Origin: Halioglobus japonicus
Lineage (GTDB): Bacteria > Pseudomonadota > Gammaproteobacteria > Pseudomonadales > Halieaceae
Assembly (NCBI GenBank): GCA_902705825.1
Contig: CACSIL010000005.1
Span: 1-64,000 of the forward strand
DNA length: 64,000 bases
Direction of reading: 5' to 3'
Numbering within the stretch: the stretch's first letter is position 1; each line of letters opens with the position of its first letter. Made by a program: the position numbers and the translations under genes. The notes under the pieces were generated by a model, which saw only the letters and a list, made by a program, of their open reading frames with translations, searched no databases and was not told where the DNA came from. Shown here piece after piece: positions 33,486-41,794 of the stretch.

Positions 33486-33578
33486 GGCTGTACTCTCCAT
33501 TAGCAATGTCGGCGCTTTCATGCTGTTTGCTTAAGCAGATGAAGGGCGTCGTTGAAGGTATCGTAGTTCAGCCAGGGC

Positions 33579-33628
33579 CATATGGCTAGCAACCCGGCAA
33601 AAATTGCTTCATGCCTGCTGCCATATGG
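33579..33628. promoter_or_regulatory. Two ccatatgg palindromes in a divergent promoter region
   Basis: The octamer ccatatgg occurs at 33579-33586 and 33621-33628, 42 bases apart, which is four helical turns. The first copy extends to a perfect ten-base palindrome (gccatatggc). Both lie between the SnoaL-like and CoA-transferase genes. They look like a double operator; no matching regulator gene is adjacent. Confidence 0.4.
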
Positions 33629-33657
33629 AAAGTTCAACGTACGGATGCTATACATAG

Positions 33658-33675
33658 GCCGGGAATTGTCCCGGC
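33658..33675 (+). promoter_or_regulatory. Leader hairpin upstream of the CoA-transferase gene
   Basis: Seven-base arms gccggga and tcccggc close a four-base loop attg without mismatch. It lies 43 bases before the chosen ATG at 33718. It could be an operator or an mRNA leader stem; no T tract follows, so termination is unlikely. Confidence 0.4.
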
Positions 33676-33717
33676 ATGTTGTTTAACAAGCTGATGCAGA
33701 TTGGGAGAAGCAAAGGA

Positions 33718-35889
33718 ATGACCAAAACACAGCCCGCTTTCTTTACAGACCTCGAGGAAAGCGTGGATGCACTGCTTGCCAAGGTCGGGAAGAAGGTCGT
33801 TATAGCCGGCGGCTTCGGACGGCCCATTCATATCTTCAATGCGTTGTTTCGACGCGCACAGGCAGACCCCAGTATAGAGCTGACAATCATTACCGGGGTA
33901 TCTTTCAGTCGCCCCAAGGGCAGTAGTGATCTGGAGCGACGGTTTCTGGAGCCTTTTGTAGACAGGGTGTTTGGGAATCTGCCGGAGCTTGACTATGTCG
34001 AGCCCTACCAGAAGGGCCGCTTGCCAGAGAATATAGAGATTGTTGAACTGTTTCTCCAGGCGGGCACCTATCTGGGAAACAAGCATGCCCAGCAAAATTT
34101 CGTTTACAGCAACTTCACCCACTGGCTGAGAGACATGATCGAACAGGGGTGCAATGTGTTCAGCCAGATGATCGCCAAGCGTGAGATAGACGGCGAGATG
34201 GCCTACAGTATGAGCCACGATGCCTATGCGCTGGATATCCTGCCGCGATTGCAGACACTGCGCGAGGAGGGCAAGCAGATCGCTGTCATTGCACAGGTGA
34301 ATGATCAACTGCCGTTCATGTACAACGACGCGATCATACCGGTTGAAACCTACGATATTATTCTCGATGACCCCCAGTACAACCATACTCTACTGGGGCC
34401 GCCTTCCCCCTCGGTAGATACAACAGACTACATGATTGGCCTGAATGCCAGCAGTCTACTGCCCGATGGTGGCACTTTGCAGGTGGGTATCGGTTCGCTG
34501 GGTGATGCGATCACCTACGGCTGCATCCTGCGCCACGAGCACAACAGGCAATACACCGATGTGCTTGCCGAGTTGGGTATAACAGAGCGCTTTGGTGAGA
34601 TTGTCGATCGCGTTGGAGGAACCGGGCCGTTCGACAGAGGCTTATACGGTGCCACTGAAATGTTTGCCGATGGCTTTCGCCACCTCCTCAATCACAACAT
34701 ATTGAAGCGGGCGGTGTACGATCATATCGGTCTACAGCGGCTTGTTAACGCAGGGCAAATCGATCCTGTCGTCACCACAGATTCCCTTGCTGTACTACAT
34801 AAAGAGGGGCTTGTGTCCGCCCGGTTATCGTCCGGTGATCTCGCTTTTCTGCAAAAATATGGCTTTTTCAAGGAGACGGTTACGCTTGAAAATGGCGTGC
34901 TGCACTGCGGCGATGGTACTGAGATTGAAGCTGATTTGGGTGACGCAGCAACACTGGAATCAATAGGCCAGCATTGCATGGGAGAGACACTCAAGGGTGG
35001 CATTGTGTTGCATGCCGGGTTCTTTCTGGGCCCGCAGGCGATGTACCAGCAACTGGAGAATATGCCTGAGGCCGATGCACTGAAAATTTGCATGACGGAC
35101 ATAGCATTCGTAAACCAATTGTATGGCTGCGAGGAGCTGGCCCGTCTGCAGCGACATGACGCACGCTTTATGAATACCTCGATCATGATCACGCTGCTTG
35201 GCGCGGCGTGTTCAGATGGCCTCGAAGACGGGCGCAAGATAAGCGGCGTTGGCGGTCAGTATAATTTTGTGGCGATGGCACATGCTTTGCACGACGCCCG
35301 CTCTGTGCTGATGTGTCGCAGCACACGCACAAAGAATGGCGAGGTCACATCGAATATAGTGTGGAATTATGGCCATACCACGATTCCGGCTCATCTTCGC
35401 GATATTGTCATCACGGAATACGGTATTGCGATGCTGCGTGGGCAGCGCGAAAAAGATGTGATCGCCCGTATGCTCAATATTGCTGACTCGCGCTTCCAGC
35501 CGCATTTGCTGGAGCAGGCGAAGCGTGTTGGCAAAATACCTGCTGACTATGAAATCCCGCCAGAGTTCTGCAATAATTTTCCCGAGAGGCTGGAGCGTGT
35601 CGCCTCCCGACTGCGGCCAGAGGGGCTCTTTCCGGCGTGCCCATTCGGCAGCGATTTTACCTCAGAGGAACTGGTTCTGGCAGGCGTGCTGCAAAGTCTG
35701 AAGACCAAAATGGGTTCACGTCGTACGCTGTTCAAAACGCTGGCAGGTGCAGTGGGCGCTGTCGGCGTGCCTCCTGCGGCGGCGCTGCCGTATCTTGCGC
35801 GAATGGGCCTTGATGAGCCCGGCGATATCAAGGAGACGGCCTTTCAAAAGCTGATACTCGCTGAGCTTAAAGAGCTTGGCTATATCTAA
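33718..35889 (+). CDS. Acetyl-CoA hydrolase/transferase family protein, long form
   Basis: The 723-residue protein combines an N-terminal CoA-transferase half with the characteristic C-terminal acetyl-CoA hydrolase domain, marked by GVGGQYNFVAMAHALHDARS and TRTKNGEVTSNIVWNYGHTT. Typical bacterial members are about 430-630 residues, so this one carries an extended N-terminal region and a C-terminal helical tail. Family enzymes move CoA between acetate, succinate and other acids or hydrolyse acyl-CoA. The start ATG 33718 is preceded by aagga; an in-frame ATG at 33676 would overlap the leader hairpin boundary. It converges with the dehydrogenase-synthetase fusion, four bases apart. Confidence 0.82.
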   Translation: MTKTQPAFFTDLEESVDALLAKVGKKVVIAGGFGRPIHIFNALFRRAQADPSIELTIITGVSFSRPKGSSDLERRFLEPFVDRVFGNLPELDYVEPYQKGRLPENIEIVELFLQAGTYLGNKHAQQNFVYSNFTHWLRDMIEQGCNVFSQMIAKREIDGEMAYSMSHDAYALDILPRLQTLREEGKQIAVIAQVNDQLPFMYNDAIIPVETYDIILDDPQYNHTLLGPPSPSVDTTDYMIGLNASSLLPDGGTLQVGIGSLGDAITYGCILRHEHNRQYTDVLAELGITERFGEIVDRVGGTGPFDRGLYGATEMFADGFRHLLNHNILKRAVYDHIGLQRLVNAGQIDPVVTTDSLAVLHKEGLVSARLSSGDLAFLQKYGFFKETVTLENGVLHCGDGTEIEADLGDAATLESIGQHCMGETLKGGIVLHAGFFLGPQAMYQQLENMPEADALKICMTDIAFVNQLYGCEELARLQRHDARFMNTSIMITLLGAACSDGLEDGRKISGVGGQYNFVAMAHALHDARSVLMCRSTRTKNGEVTSNIVWNYGHTTIPAHLRDIVITEYGIAMLRGQREKDVIARMLNIADSRFQPHLLEQAKRVGKIPADYEIPPEFCNNFPERLERVASRLRPEGLFPACPFGSDFTSEELVLAGVLQSLKTKMGSRRTLFKTLAGAVGAVGVPPAAALPYLARMGLDEPGDIKETAFQKLILAELKELGYI

Positions 35890-35893
35890 TTAC

Positions 35894-38800
35894 TCACGAT
35901 GGTTGCGCTGGCGAAAGTTCGGCTAACATGTGTTTGCGCAACACTTTGCCGTTTCGGGTTCTGGGGAATTCGCGGTAAAAATGCACCCGTTTGGGTGCTT
36001 TGTAGCGGGCGAGTTTATCGTTACCGAAATCAAGAATGTCCTGCGCGGTGACGGTCGCATCCGGATTGGCGATGACACACACGCTCACCAGAATCTTGTC
36101 CTTTTCCACCATCTCACCCAGCGCCACGCAATCACTCACGCCAGGGTGCGTTTTTATTACGCGCTCTATCTCATGTGGTGATACGCGGTAACCAAAGGTA
36201 TTGATAATGTCGTCTTTGCGTCCGACAAACCAGATATAGCCATCTTCATCAATGCGGGCGTAGTCGCCGGTTAAAAAATATCCCCCGCTGCGCGACTTTG
36301 CCGTTTCCTGTGGCAACTGCCAGTAGCCCAGAAATAAGCCGGGGTCAGAGTCCTTGATCGCAATCATACCTTCCTCACCCGCTTTGACGGGCTGTCGGTG
36401 TTCGTCCAGTAACTCGACCTCATGGCCTGGCTGGATAAACCCGGCGGCACCGGGGCGAATAGGGCGCTCGGTGTTTTGGGAGATGTAATAGGAACATTCA
36501 CTCATGCCAATGGCTTCGTAAATATCCATGCCAAATCGCTCTCGCCACAGGAACAACATTTCATCACTGAGGTGTTCTCCGGCACTCATACAATGGCGCA
36601 GTGAAGGTACATCCGCCCCGGTGGATTCTGTCTTCTGCAGGATCTGGCGGTAGATGGTGGGCACGCCGATAAAAATCGTGCAGTCGTGCTTTTTTATGAG
36701 CCGCATCCAGACTGATGCATCGCTTTTCCCCTCATGGACAACCACCGTATGCCCGTGGCACAGTGGGTCCATCAGCCCGGTGCCGAGCACGTAAGTCCAG
36801 TTAAACTTACCCGAGTGCAGAATCCTGTCACCTTCTTTAAAGTCAAACCAGAAGTGGCTGGCAGGCTGGCGGCCGAGCAGCGAGCGATGCGCGTGTAGAA
36901 CGCCTTTCGGGTACCCTGTTGTGCCGGAAGTGTAGACCAGATAGGCGGGGTCATCCGGGGAGCTGGTGACTATCGTGTCGTCAACGGGGCTGCCGGCAAG
37001 CAGGGTTTGTAGATCAAGAACCTGTATCCCCGGGCAGTCAATATCATCAGGCATCTCGCCTGGCCCCGCCAGAAGAATAGTTTCCAGGTCGCTGTTCTCA
37101 TCCACAATGGGGCGTAGCTCTGACCACATGGATTTGTGGGTAACAAGCACCTTTGCACCGGAGTCTTTTGCCAGATAAGCGACTTCCGGTGTCGATAACA
37201 GGGTCGATGTTGGGACAGCCACAGCGCCGTACTTCAGGCAGCCAAAAAAGCTCACAGGGTAGTCCACGGAGTTTGGCAGGCGAATCAGCACTCGGTCACC
37301 GCAGCTGATGCCCAGTTGCCCCAGCGCATGCACGAACTGGCCGCTCAGCGAATCCAGCGTCCGATAGCTTAATTCCGATGAGCCCAGCTGGTCGTCCTCG
37401 ATAACAAGGGCCGTTTTTTCCCCGTGGTTCTGTTCTATATGTCGGCGCACGCAAGCGTAGGCAATATTGAATTTTTCGGGCAGATGCCACTGCCAGCCCT
37501 CAACGGTCTGAGTGAGCAGTTCGTCGAATCTATGTGGGTTGCTTCTGTTCAGGATGTCCGCAACAGGCTTGCCAGCCTCGGTGCGCGATCTCAATATGTG
37601 CAGGCTCTGGGCTAATTGCGCAGTGATCTGTGGGTTGTTGATCAGGTCGTCGCCAAAAATACTGGTAATACTCAAAAACCCGCTGACGACCTTGCTGGTA
37701 TCGTCATCCTGCAGCACCGCCAGTTGTGAAAATTCCGCCGCCAGTGGGTCCACAATCTCCCGGCCTGTTTTCAGCGCACGGCAAATGAATTCAAACCAAC
37801 AGGCCAGCGCCAGGCACAGGCCGCCAGTGGGGCGCGCAAGCCTCAGGTTGTCTCTGATAATGGGCAGTATCCGCATCTGAATCTTCTGCGATCCATCCCA
37901 GGCGATTTGTGCCAGCTGGTGCTGAATTTCGGGATTCAGGAAACGGGTAATAATTTCCCTGCTGTACGTCTTTATATCCAGTTGTGTTGGTGCGTTAAAC
38001 GATCCAATGATCTCGTTGTGCGATAAATCTGTAATGAACTGTTGAAACCTGGGGTCACTGGTTACCTCGTAAACCGTCTTAAAGCCATCCAGCAAGCCGG
38101 AGTAAGCCAGGGTAGAGTGCAGACAATTCAGTAGACGCAATTTGGCTTTCTCGAAACCCTCGACGTCGTCGGTGAATACAACGCCGACATCCTCCCAGTT
38201 CGGTCTGTCGCCGCTCCAGTTATCCTCTATCACCCACTGGGTAAATTCTTCACGTTGCACAGGCCAGTTGTCCTGTGCGCCTATTGCAGTGGAGACTGAG
38301 GCGATTGTGTAGTCCTCCGTTTTCGGTGTGATGCTATCCACCATGGAGTTCGGAAACGCCACATTGTCAGTGATCCAGTCAGCTAACCCCTTATCGATTA
38401 GCAGGGCATAATCCAGCACCGATCTTTGCAGTTTGTCGCCATTGCCGGAAACATTGTCACAACTGAGTACCGTAAAGGCCGCTGTGCCTGTGTCTCGTCG
38501 CAGTCTCATTCCCTCAACCAGAAAGCCGATTGCACTTTGCGGCTGACGTGGGGTGCGCAGGTCCGCTGCAATATCCGGGTGTTCCAGGTCCAGAGTGCCC
38601 TGAGCATTCAGGCAATAACCTTTTTCCGTGATAGTTAGGGAAACAATTTTGGTGGTGTCTGCAGTTAAGCGCTTGAGAATGGCTTCGCTCTGTTCGCCTG
38701 CGACCAGAATTTCCTGGATAGCACCTATTATCTGGTAGCGGGGTGTCGTATCTCGTATCGCAAGCGTGTAGAGATAATCCTGCGTCGAGAGAACATCTCT

Positions 38801-39013
38801 CGCAGCGCTGCTGCGCAAAGATACGCCACAAATACCCCAGTCCCCGCCGGACTGATTCATCGCGTTCTCCGTGTAGACAGCCTGATGCGCGCGATGAAAA
38901 GCGCCCGGTCCAATGTGCACAATGCCTATACCGGTATTCTTGCGGTCGTAGCGGGGCGTTGCGATGGTTTGCTGATGTTGTAACTCAACAAGATACTCTG
39001 TCGATAGTTTCAT
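35894..39013 (-). CDS. Fusion of fructuronate reductase/mannitol dehydrogenase and acyl-CoA synthetase
   Basis: One uninterrupted frame of 1039 residues joins two complete enzymes. Residues 1 to about 485 are a polyol/uronate dehydrogenase of the MtlD/UxuB family, with a Rossmann motif (IVHIGPGAFHRAHQAVYTEN), DNVSGNGDKLQ, and the active-site segment KLRLLNCLHSTLAYSGLLDG near 290. In this cluster it should reduce fructuronate to mannonate. From about 490 an ANL-family synthetase follows at once (WHLPEKFNIAYACVRRH, then YTSGTTGYPKGV near 690, and the catalytic Lys in RTRNGKVLRK near 1023). It activates a carboxylic acid to acyl-AMP and acyl-CoA. The gene is last in the leftward kdgK operon. Why the two are joined is unknown. 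Confidence 0.85.
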   Translation of the reverse strand: MKLSTEYLVELQHQQTIATPRYDRKNTGIGIVHIGPGAFHRAHQAVYTENAMNQSGGDWGICGVSLRSSAARDVLSTQDYLYTLAIRDTTPRYQIIGAIQEILVAGEQSEAILKRLTADTTKIVSLTITEKGYCLNAQGTLDLEHPDIAADLRTPRQPQSAIGFLVEGMRLRRDTGTAAFTVLSCDNVSGNGDKLQRSVLDYALLIDKGLADWITDNVAFPNSMVDSITPKTEDYTIASVSTAIGAQDNWPVQREEFTQWVIEDNWSGDRPNWEDVGVVFTDDVEGFEKAKLRLLNCLHSTLAYSGLLDGFKTVYEVTSDPRFQQFITDLSHNEIIGSFNAPTQLDIKTYSREIITRFLNPEIQHQLAQIAWDGSQKIQMRILPIIRDNLRLARPTGGLCLALACWFEFICRALKTGREIVDPLAAEFSQLAVLQDDDTSKVVSGFLSITSIFGDDLINNPQITAQLAQSLHILRSRTEAGKPVADILNRSNPHRFDELLTQTVEGWQWHLPEKFNIAYACVRRHIEQNHGEKTALVIEDDQLGSSELSYRTLDSLSGQFVHALGQLGISCGDRVLIRLPNSVDYPVSFFGCLKYGAVAVPTSTLLSTPEVAYLAKDSGAKVLVTHKSMWSELRPIVDENSDLETILLAGPGEMPDDIDCPGIQVLDLQTLLAGSPVDDTIVTSSPDDPAYLVYTSGTTGYPKGVLHAHRSLLGRQPASHFWFDFKEGDRILHSGKFNWTYVLGTGLMDPLCHGHTVVVHEGKSDASVWMRLIKKHDCTIFIGVPTIYRQILQKTESTGADVPSLRHCMSAGEHLSDEMLFLWRERFGMDIYEAIGMSECSYYISQNTERPIRPGAAGFIQPGHEVELLDEHRQPVKAGEEGMIAIKDSDPGLFLGYWQLPQETAKSRSGGYFLTGDYARIDEDGYIWFVGRKDDIINTFGYRVSPHEIERVIKTHPGVSDCVALGEMVEKDKILVSVCVIANPDATVTAQDILDFGNDKLARYKAPKRVHFYREFPRTRNGKVLRKHMLAELSPAQPS

Positions 39014-39077
39014 TTCGCTGTTCGGGCCTGTTCAAACTGATCCGGGAAGCCCACAACGGGCTTTTCTGAATTTTGTC

Positions 39078-40037
39078 TTACTGCTGTTGCTGCTGTTGCT
39101 GCTTTAGCGATTGCAAGATGCCTTTCATTTGCTGTAACTGCGCAGTAGCCAGTACTCCGCCATTTACCTGCAGCACCTCAGTCGCTGTTTGCCCCGCAAA
39201 TGTTATCGCATCAATCGCTGCGATGTGCGCGAGCCGGGCAGCGATATACGCACCGTTGAATGTGTCGCCTGCGCCGGTGGTATCGAGTACCTCCCGGGCG
39301 GGCTCAATATTGACTTCCCGAATACTATCATCGGCAATCAGGGTGCAGGTTTGCGCCCCGTTCTTCAGTATCACTTCCCGGGCGCTGGCGTTAAGAAGGG
39401 CCTGCGCGGCCTCGTCGATTGATGCAAACCCGAAGAGTGTTTCCTCCTCTTCAAAACCGGGTAGATAGATATCGGTCAGTGCCTGTACCTGCGCAATGGC
39501 TGCAGCCGCCTCCGCGGCGCTTGGCCAAAGTGCAGGTCGGAAGTTGGGGTCAAAAATAACGGTGCCACCCCGGCTTCGGTACTCGTGCAAAAACGACAGT
39601 AACATTTGCTGACTGGCTTCATTCATAAGCGCCAGCGTAATCCCTGTAAAATACAAATAGGGCGTGTTTTTTAATGGCTCCAGTAGCGCTAAAAGGGTAG
39701 TCGGCTGCTTGAACAGTGCACTGGCTGCCGAATCGTTGCGCCAATACTCGAAGCTGCGCTCGCCGGCATCATCGGTGCTGATGAGGTAGAGTCCGGGGTG
39801 TCGCAGTGGATCTATGTCCGGTTCAGCAAGGGTGACATGGTGAGACGCCGCATGCGTGCGGATTCTGTCGGCCTGCAGGCCTGAGCCCAGGGCCGTCACA
39901 TAGGCGACATCGACACCCAGTCCCTGCAATGTACAGGCGGTATTATAGGTATCACCGGCAGCGCCCAGCGCATACCGCTTCTCATTCAGCGGAGCCAGTT
40001 CGATCATTACTTCGCCTAAAATGACGATGTCACTCAT
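39078..40037 (-). CDS. kdgK: 2-Keto-3-deoxygluconate kinase (PfkB family)
   Basis: The 319-residue PfkB-family kinase opens MSDIVILGEVMIELAPLNEK and has GAAGDTYNTACTLQGLGVDV as the N-terminal sugar-binding region and DTTGAGDTFNGAYIAARL with the catalytic Asp of the GAGD motif. In this context it phosphorylates KDG, the product of UxuA, to KDPG for the aldolase encoded downstream on the other strand. It is first in a leftward pair with the dehydrogenase-synthetase gene, 64 bases apart, and divergent from uxaC. The last seven residues are all Gln, from a short triplet repeat, which is unusual for the family. Confidence 0.85.
   Translation of the reverse strand: MSDIVILGEVMIELAPLNEKRYALGAAGDTYNTACTLQGLGVDVAYVTALGSGLQADRIRTHAASHHVTLAEPDIDPLRHPGLYLISTDDAGERSFEYWRNDSAASALFKQPTTLLALLEPLKNTPYLYFTGITLALMNEASQQMLLSFLHEYRSRGGTVIFDPNFRPALWPSAAEAAAAIAQVQALTDIYLPGFEEEETLFGFASIDEAAQALLNASAREVILKNGAQTCTLIADDSIREVNIEPAREVLDTTGAGDTFNGAYIAARLAHIAAIDAITFAGQTATEVLQVNGGVLATAQLQQMKGILQSLKQQQQQQQ
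39081..39101 (-). repeat. Glutamine triplet repeat at the end of kdgK
   Basis: Seven consecutive Gln codons (mix of CAG and CAA read on the minus strand) precede the stop codon of kdgK. The pattern alternates CAG CAA CAG CAG CAA CAG CAG. It adds an uncharged tail to the kinase and may vary in length between strains. Confidence 0.85.
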
Positions 40038-40123
40038 AACGTTTGCTTAACCTCTGTAGATGGACAGTGCGCAGGTGGACTGAATATCAGGAGTTTGGCG
40101 CAATCTCAGGCGAATATGAACAA

Positions 40124-40159
40124 GGAATTTGGACTTACCAATATTTAGTCGAATATAAT
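40124..40159 (+). promoter_or_regulatory. Candidate GntR/UxuR operator and promoter between kdgK and uxaC
   Basis: The palindrome TTGGACTTACCAA at 40129-40141 has the TTGG/CCAA arms and spacing seen in operators of FadR-subfamily regulators such as UxuR and ExuR. A -10-like TATAAT follows at 40154-40159, so the palindrome covers the -35 position of the uxaC promoter. Wider arms ggaattt and aaattcc surround the site. The GntR gene four kilobases downstream is the natural candidate to bind it. Confidence 0.45.
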
Positions 40160-40301
40160 CAACAAATTCCGCTATTCTGGTCTCTCTAGCGCGTGTTTGG
40201 AGGTGGGCCAGGCAAACTGTGGCTGAAAGACCTTTAAAATGGTCAGGCCAAAAAGCCCATTGGGCACCCGATAATGCCAGTCTGCCACAAGGATTAATGA
40301 T

Positions 40302-41720
40302 TTGACTCCAAGAAAACTTATCCTGCATCCCGACAGGTTGTTTGCACCTGATGAGAGGCAGCGCAGCGTTGCGCGGGGACTCTATCAGAAAGTGCAAGGC
40401 CTGCCGATTATCAGCCCGCACGGACACACGGATGCCGCCTGGTTTTCCGAAAATACGGCCTTTGATAATGCCGCTGACCTGCTGATAAAGCCAGATCACT
40501 ATGTCTTTCGCTTGCTCTATAGTCAGGGTATTGCGCTGGAAGCTCTGGGTGTGCCCCGCGCGGACGGTGCTGCCGTGGAGCAGGACGGACGTAAGATCTG
40601 GCGCCTGTTGGCCAATAACTACCACCTGTTTCGCGGTACACCTTCGCGACTTTGGCTGGATACCGTATTCGCTCAGCTATTCGAGTTTGAGCATGTGCTG
40701 TGTGCCGAAACCGCTGATGACTACTACGATAGCATCAACGCCGCACTAGCCACTGACGCCTTCAGGCCGCGCGCACTGTACGAGCGATTCAATATTGAGT
40801 TGATATCCACCACCGAATCGCCGCTGAGTGACCTCGCTCACCACAGAGCCATTGCCGACAGCAACTGGCAGGGGCGCGTGATTTCTGCCTACCGTCCGGA
40901 CCCGGTGATAGATCCCGAGTTTGAGGGCTTTGTCGATGCGGTTCGCGACTTTGGCGAACTCACCTTAGAAGATACCTCCACTTTTGCGGGCTACCTGCGG
41001 GCGCACCGTGTGCGCCGCGCGTTCTTCAAATCAACCGGTGTTACCTCCACCGATCACGGCCACCCGACAGCGCGCACAGCCGATCTGCCGGCAGCGGAGA
41101 TAGAGGCCTTGTACGCTGCTGCCATCAGCGGCACCGCCAGTCCCGAGCAAGCTGAACTGTTCCGCGCGCACATGCTGACGGAGATGGCGGGCATGAGCAT
41201 TGACGATGGACTGGTGATGCAGCTGCACCCCGGCTCATCGCGCAATCACAACGCCAGCGTGTTCAAACAGTTCGGTCGCGACAAGGGGGCGGATATACCG
41301 CTGCAAACGTCATACGTTGAACAACTCAAGCCGCTGCTGGATAAATACGGTACGCATCCGGATCTGACGCTTATCCTGTTTACGCTGGACGAAACGGCCT
41401 ACAGCCGTGAATTGGCACCCCTGGCGGGGCATTACCCCTGCCTGCGATTAGGACCGCCGTGGTGGTTCCACGACAGTCCCGAAGGCATGCGCCGTTTCCG
41501 GCAACATGTGACAGAGAGCGCCGGCTTCTACAATACGGTGGGTTTCAACGATGACACCCGCGCCTTCCTGTCGATTCCCGCGCGCCATGATGTCGCCCGC
41601 CGCATGGACTGCAACTGGCTGGCTGAGCTGGTGTGTGATCATCGCCTCGATATCGAGGAGGCCGAGGAGCTGGCTGTTGAATTGACGTACAACCTGGTCA
41701 AAAAAGCCTACAAATTGTGA
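40302..41720 (+). CDS. uxaC: Glucuronate (uronate) isomerase
   Basis: The 472-residue enzyme belongs to the UxaC family, an amidohydrolase-fold group: LPIISPHGHTDAAWFSENTA near residue 27 holds the His-x-His-like metal site, and ESPLSDLAHH, HPGSSRNHN and NTVGFNDDTRAFLSIPARHD follow in family order. It interconverts glucuronate and fructuronate (or galacturonate and tagaturonate), the first step of the pathway here. The start is TTG at 40302, eight bases after caagga; no ATG in the frame fits the conserved N-terminus (MTPRKLILHPDRLF). It is followed by uxuA after 74 bases. Confidence 0.93.
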   Translation: MTPRKLILHPDRLFAPDERQRSVARGLYQKVQGLPIISPHGHTDAAWFSENTAFDNAADLLIKPDHYVFRLLYSQGIALEALGVPRADGAAVEQDGRKIWRLLANNYHLFRGTPSRLWLDTVFAQLFEFEHVLCAETADDYYDSINAALATDAFRPRALYERFNIELISTTESPLSDLAHHRAIADSNWQGRVISAYRPDPVIDPEFEGFVDAVRDFGELTLEDTSTFAGYLRAHRVRRAFFKSTGVTSTDHGHPTARTADLPAAEIEALYAAAISGTASPEQAELFRAHMLTEMAGMSIDDGLVMQLHPGSSRNHNASVFKQFGRDKGADIPLQTSYVEQLKPLLDKYGTHPDLTLILFTLDETAYSRELAPLAGHYPCLRLGPPWWFHDSPEGMRRFRQHVTESAGFYNTVGFNDDTRAFLSIPARHDVARRMDCNWLAELVCDHRLDIEEAEELAVELTYNLVKKAYKL

Positions 41721-41794
41721 TAGTTGAAAAACCCTCACGGGAGAGATACCTACGATGAAAATACTCACCATAAAGCGCTCGTGGGTGATACCCC

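Noticed and set aside
33634-34386. 250-codon frame opposite the CoA-transferase gene
   Set aside because: Fully overlaps conserved coding sequence on the other strand and has no recognisable domain.
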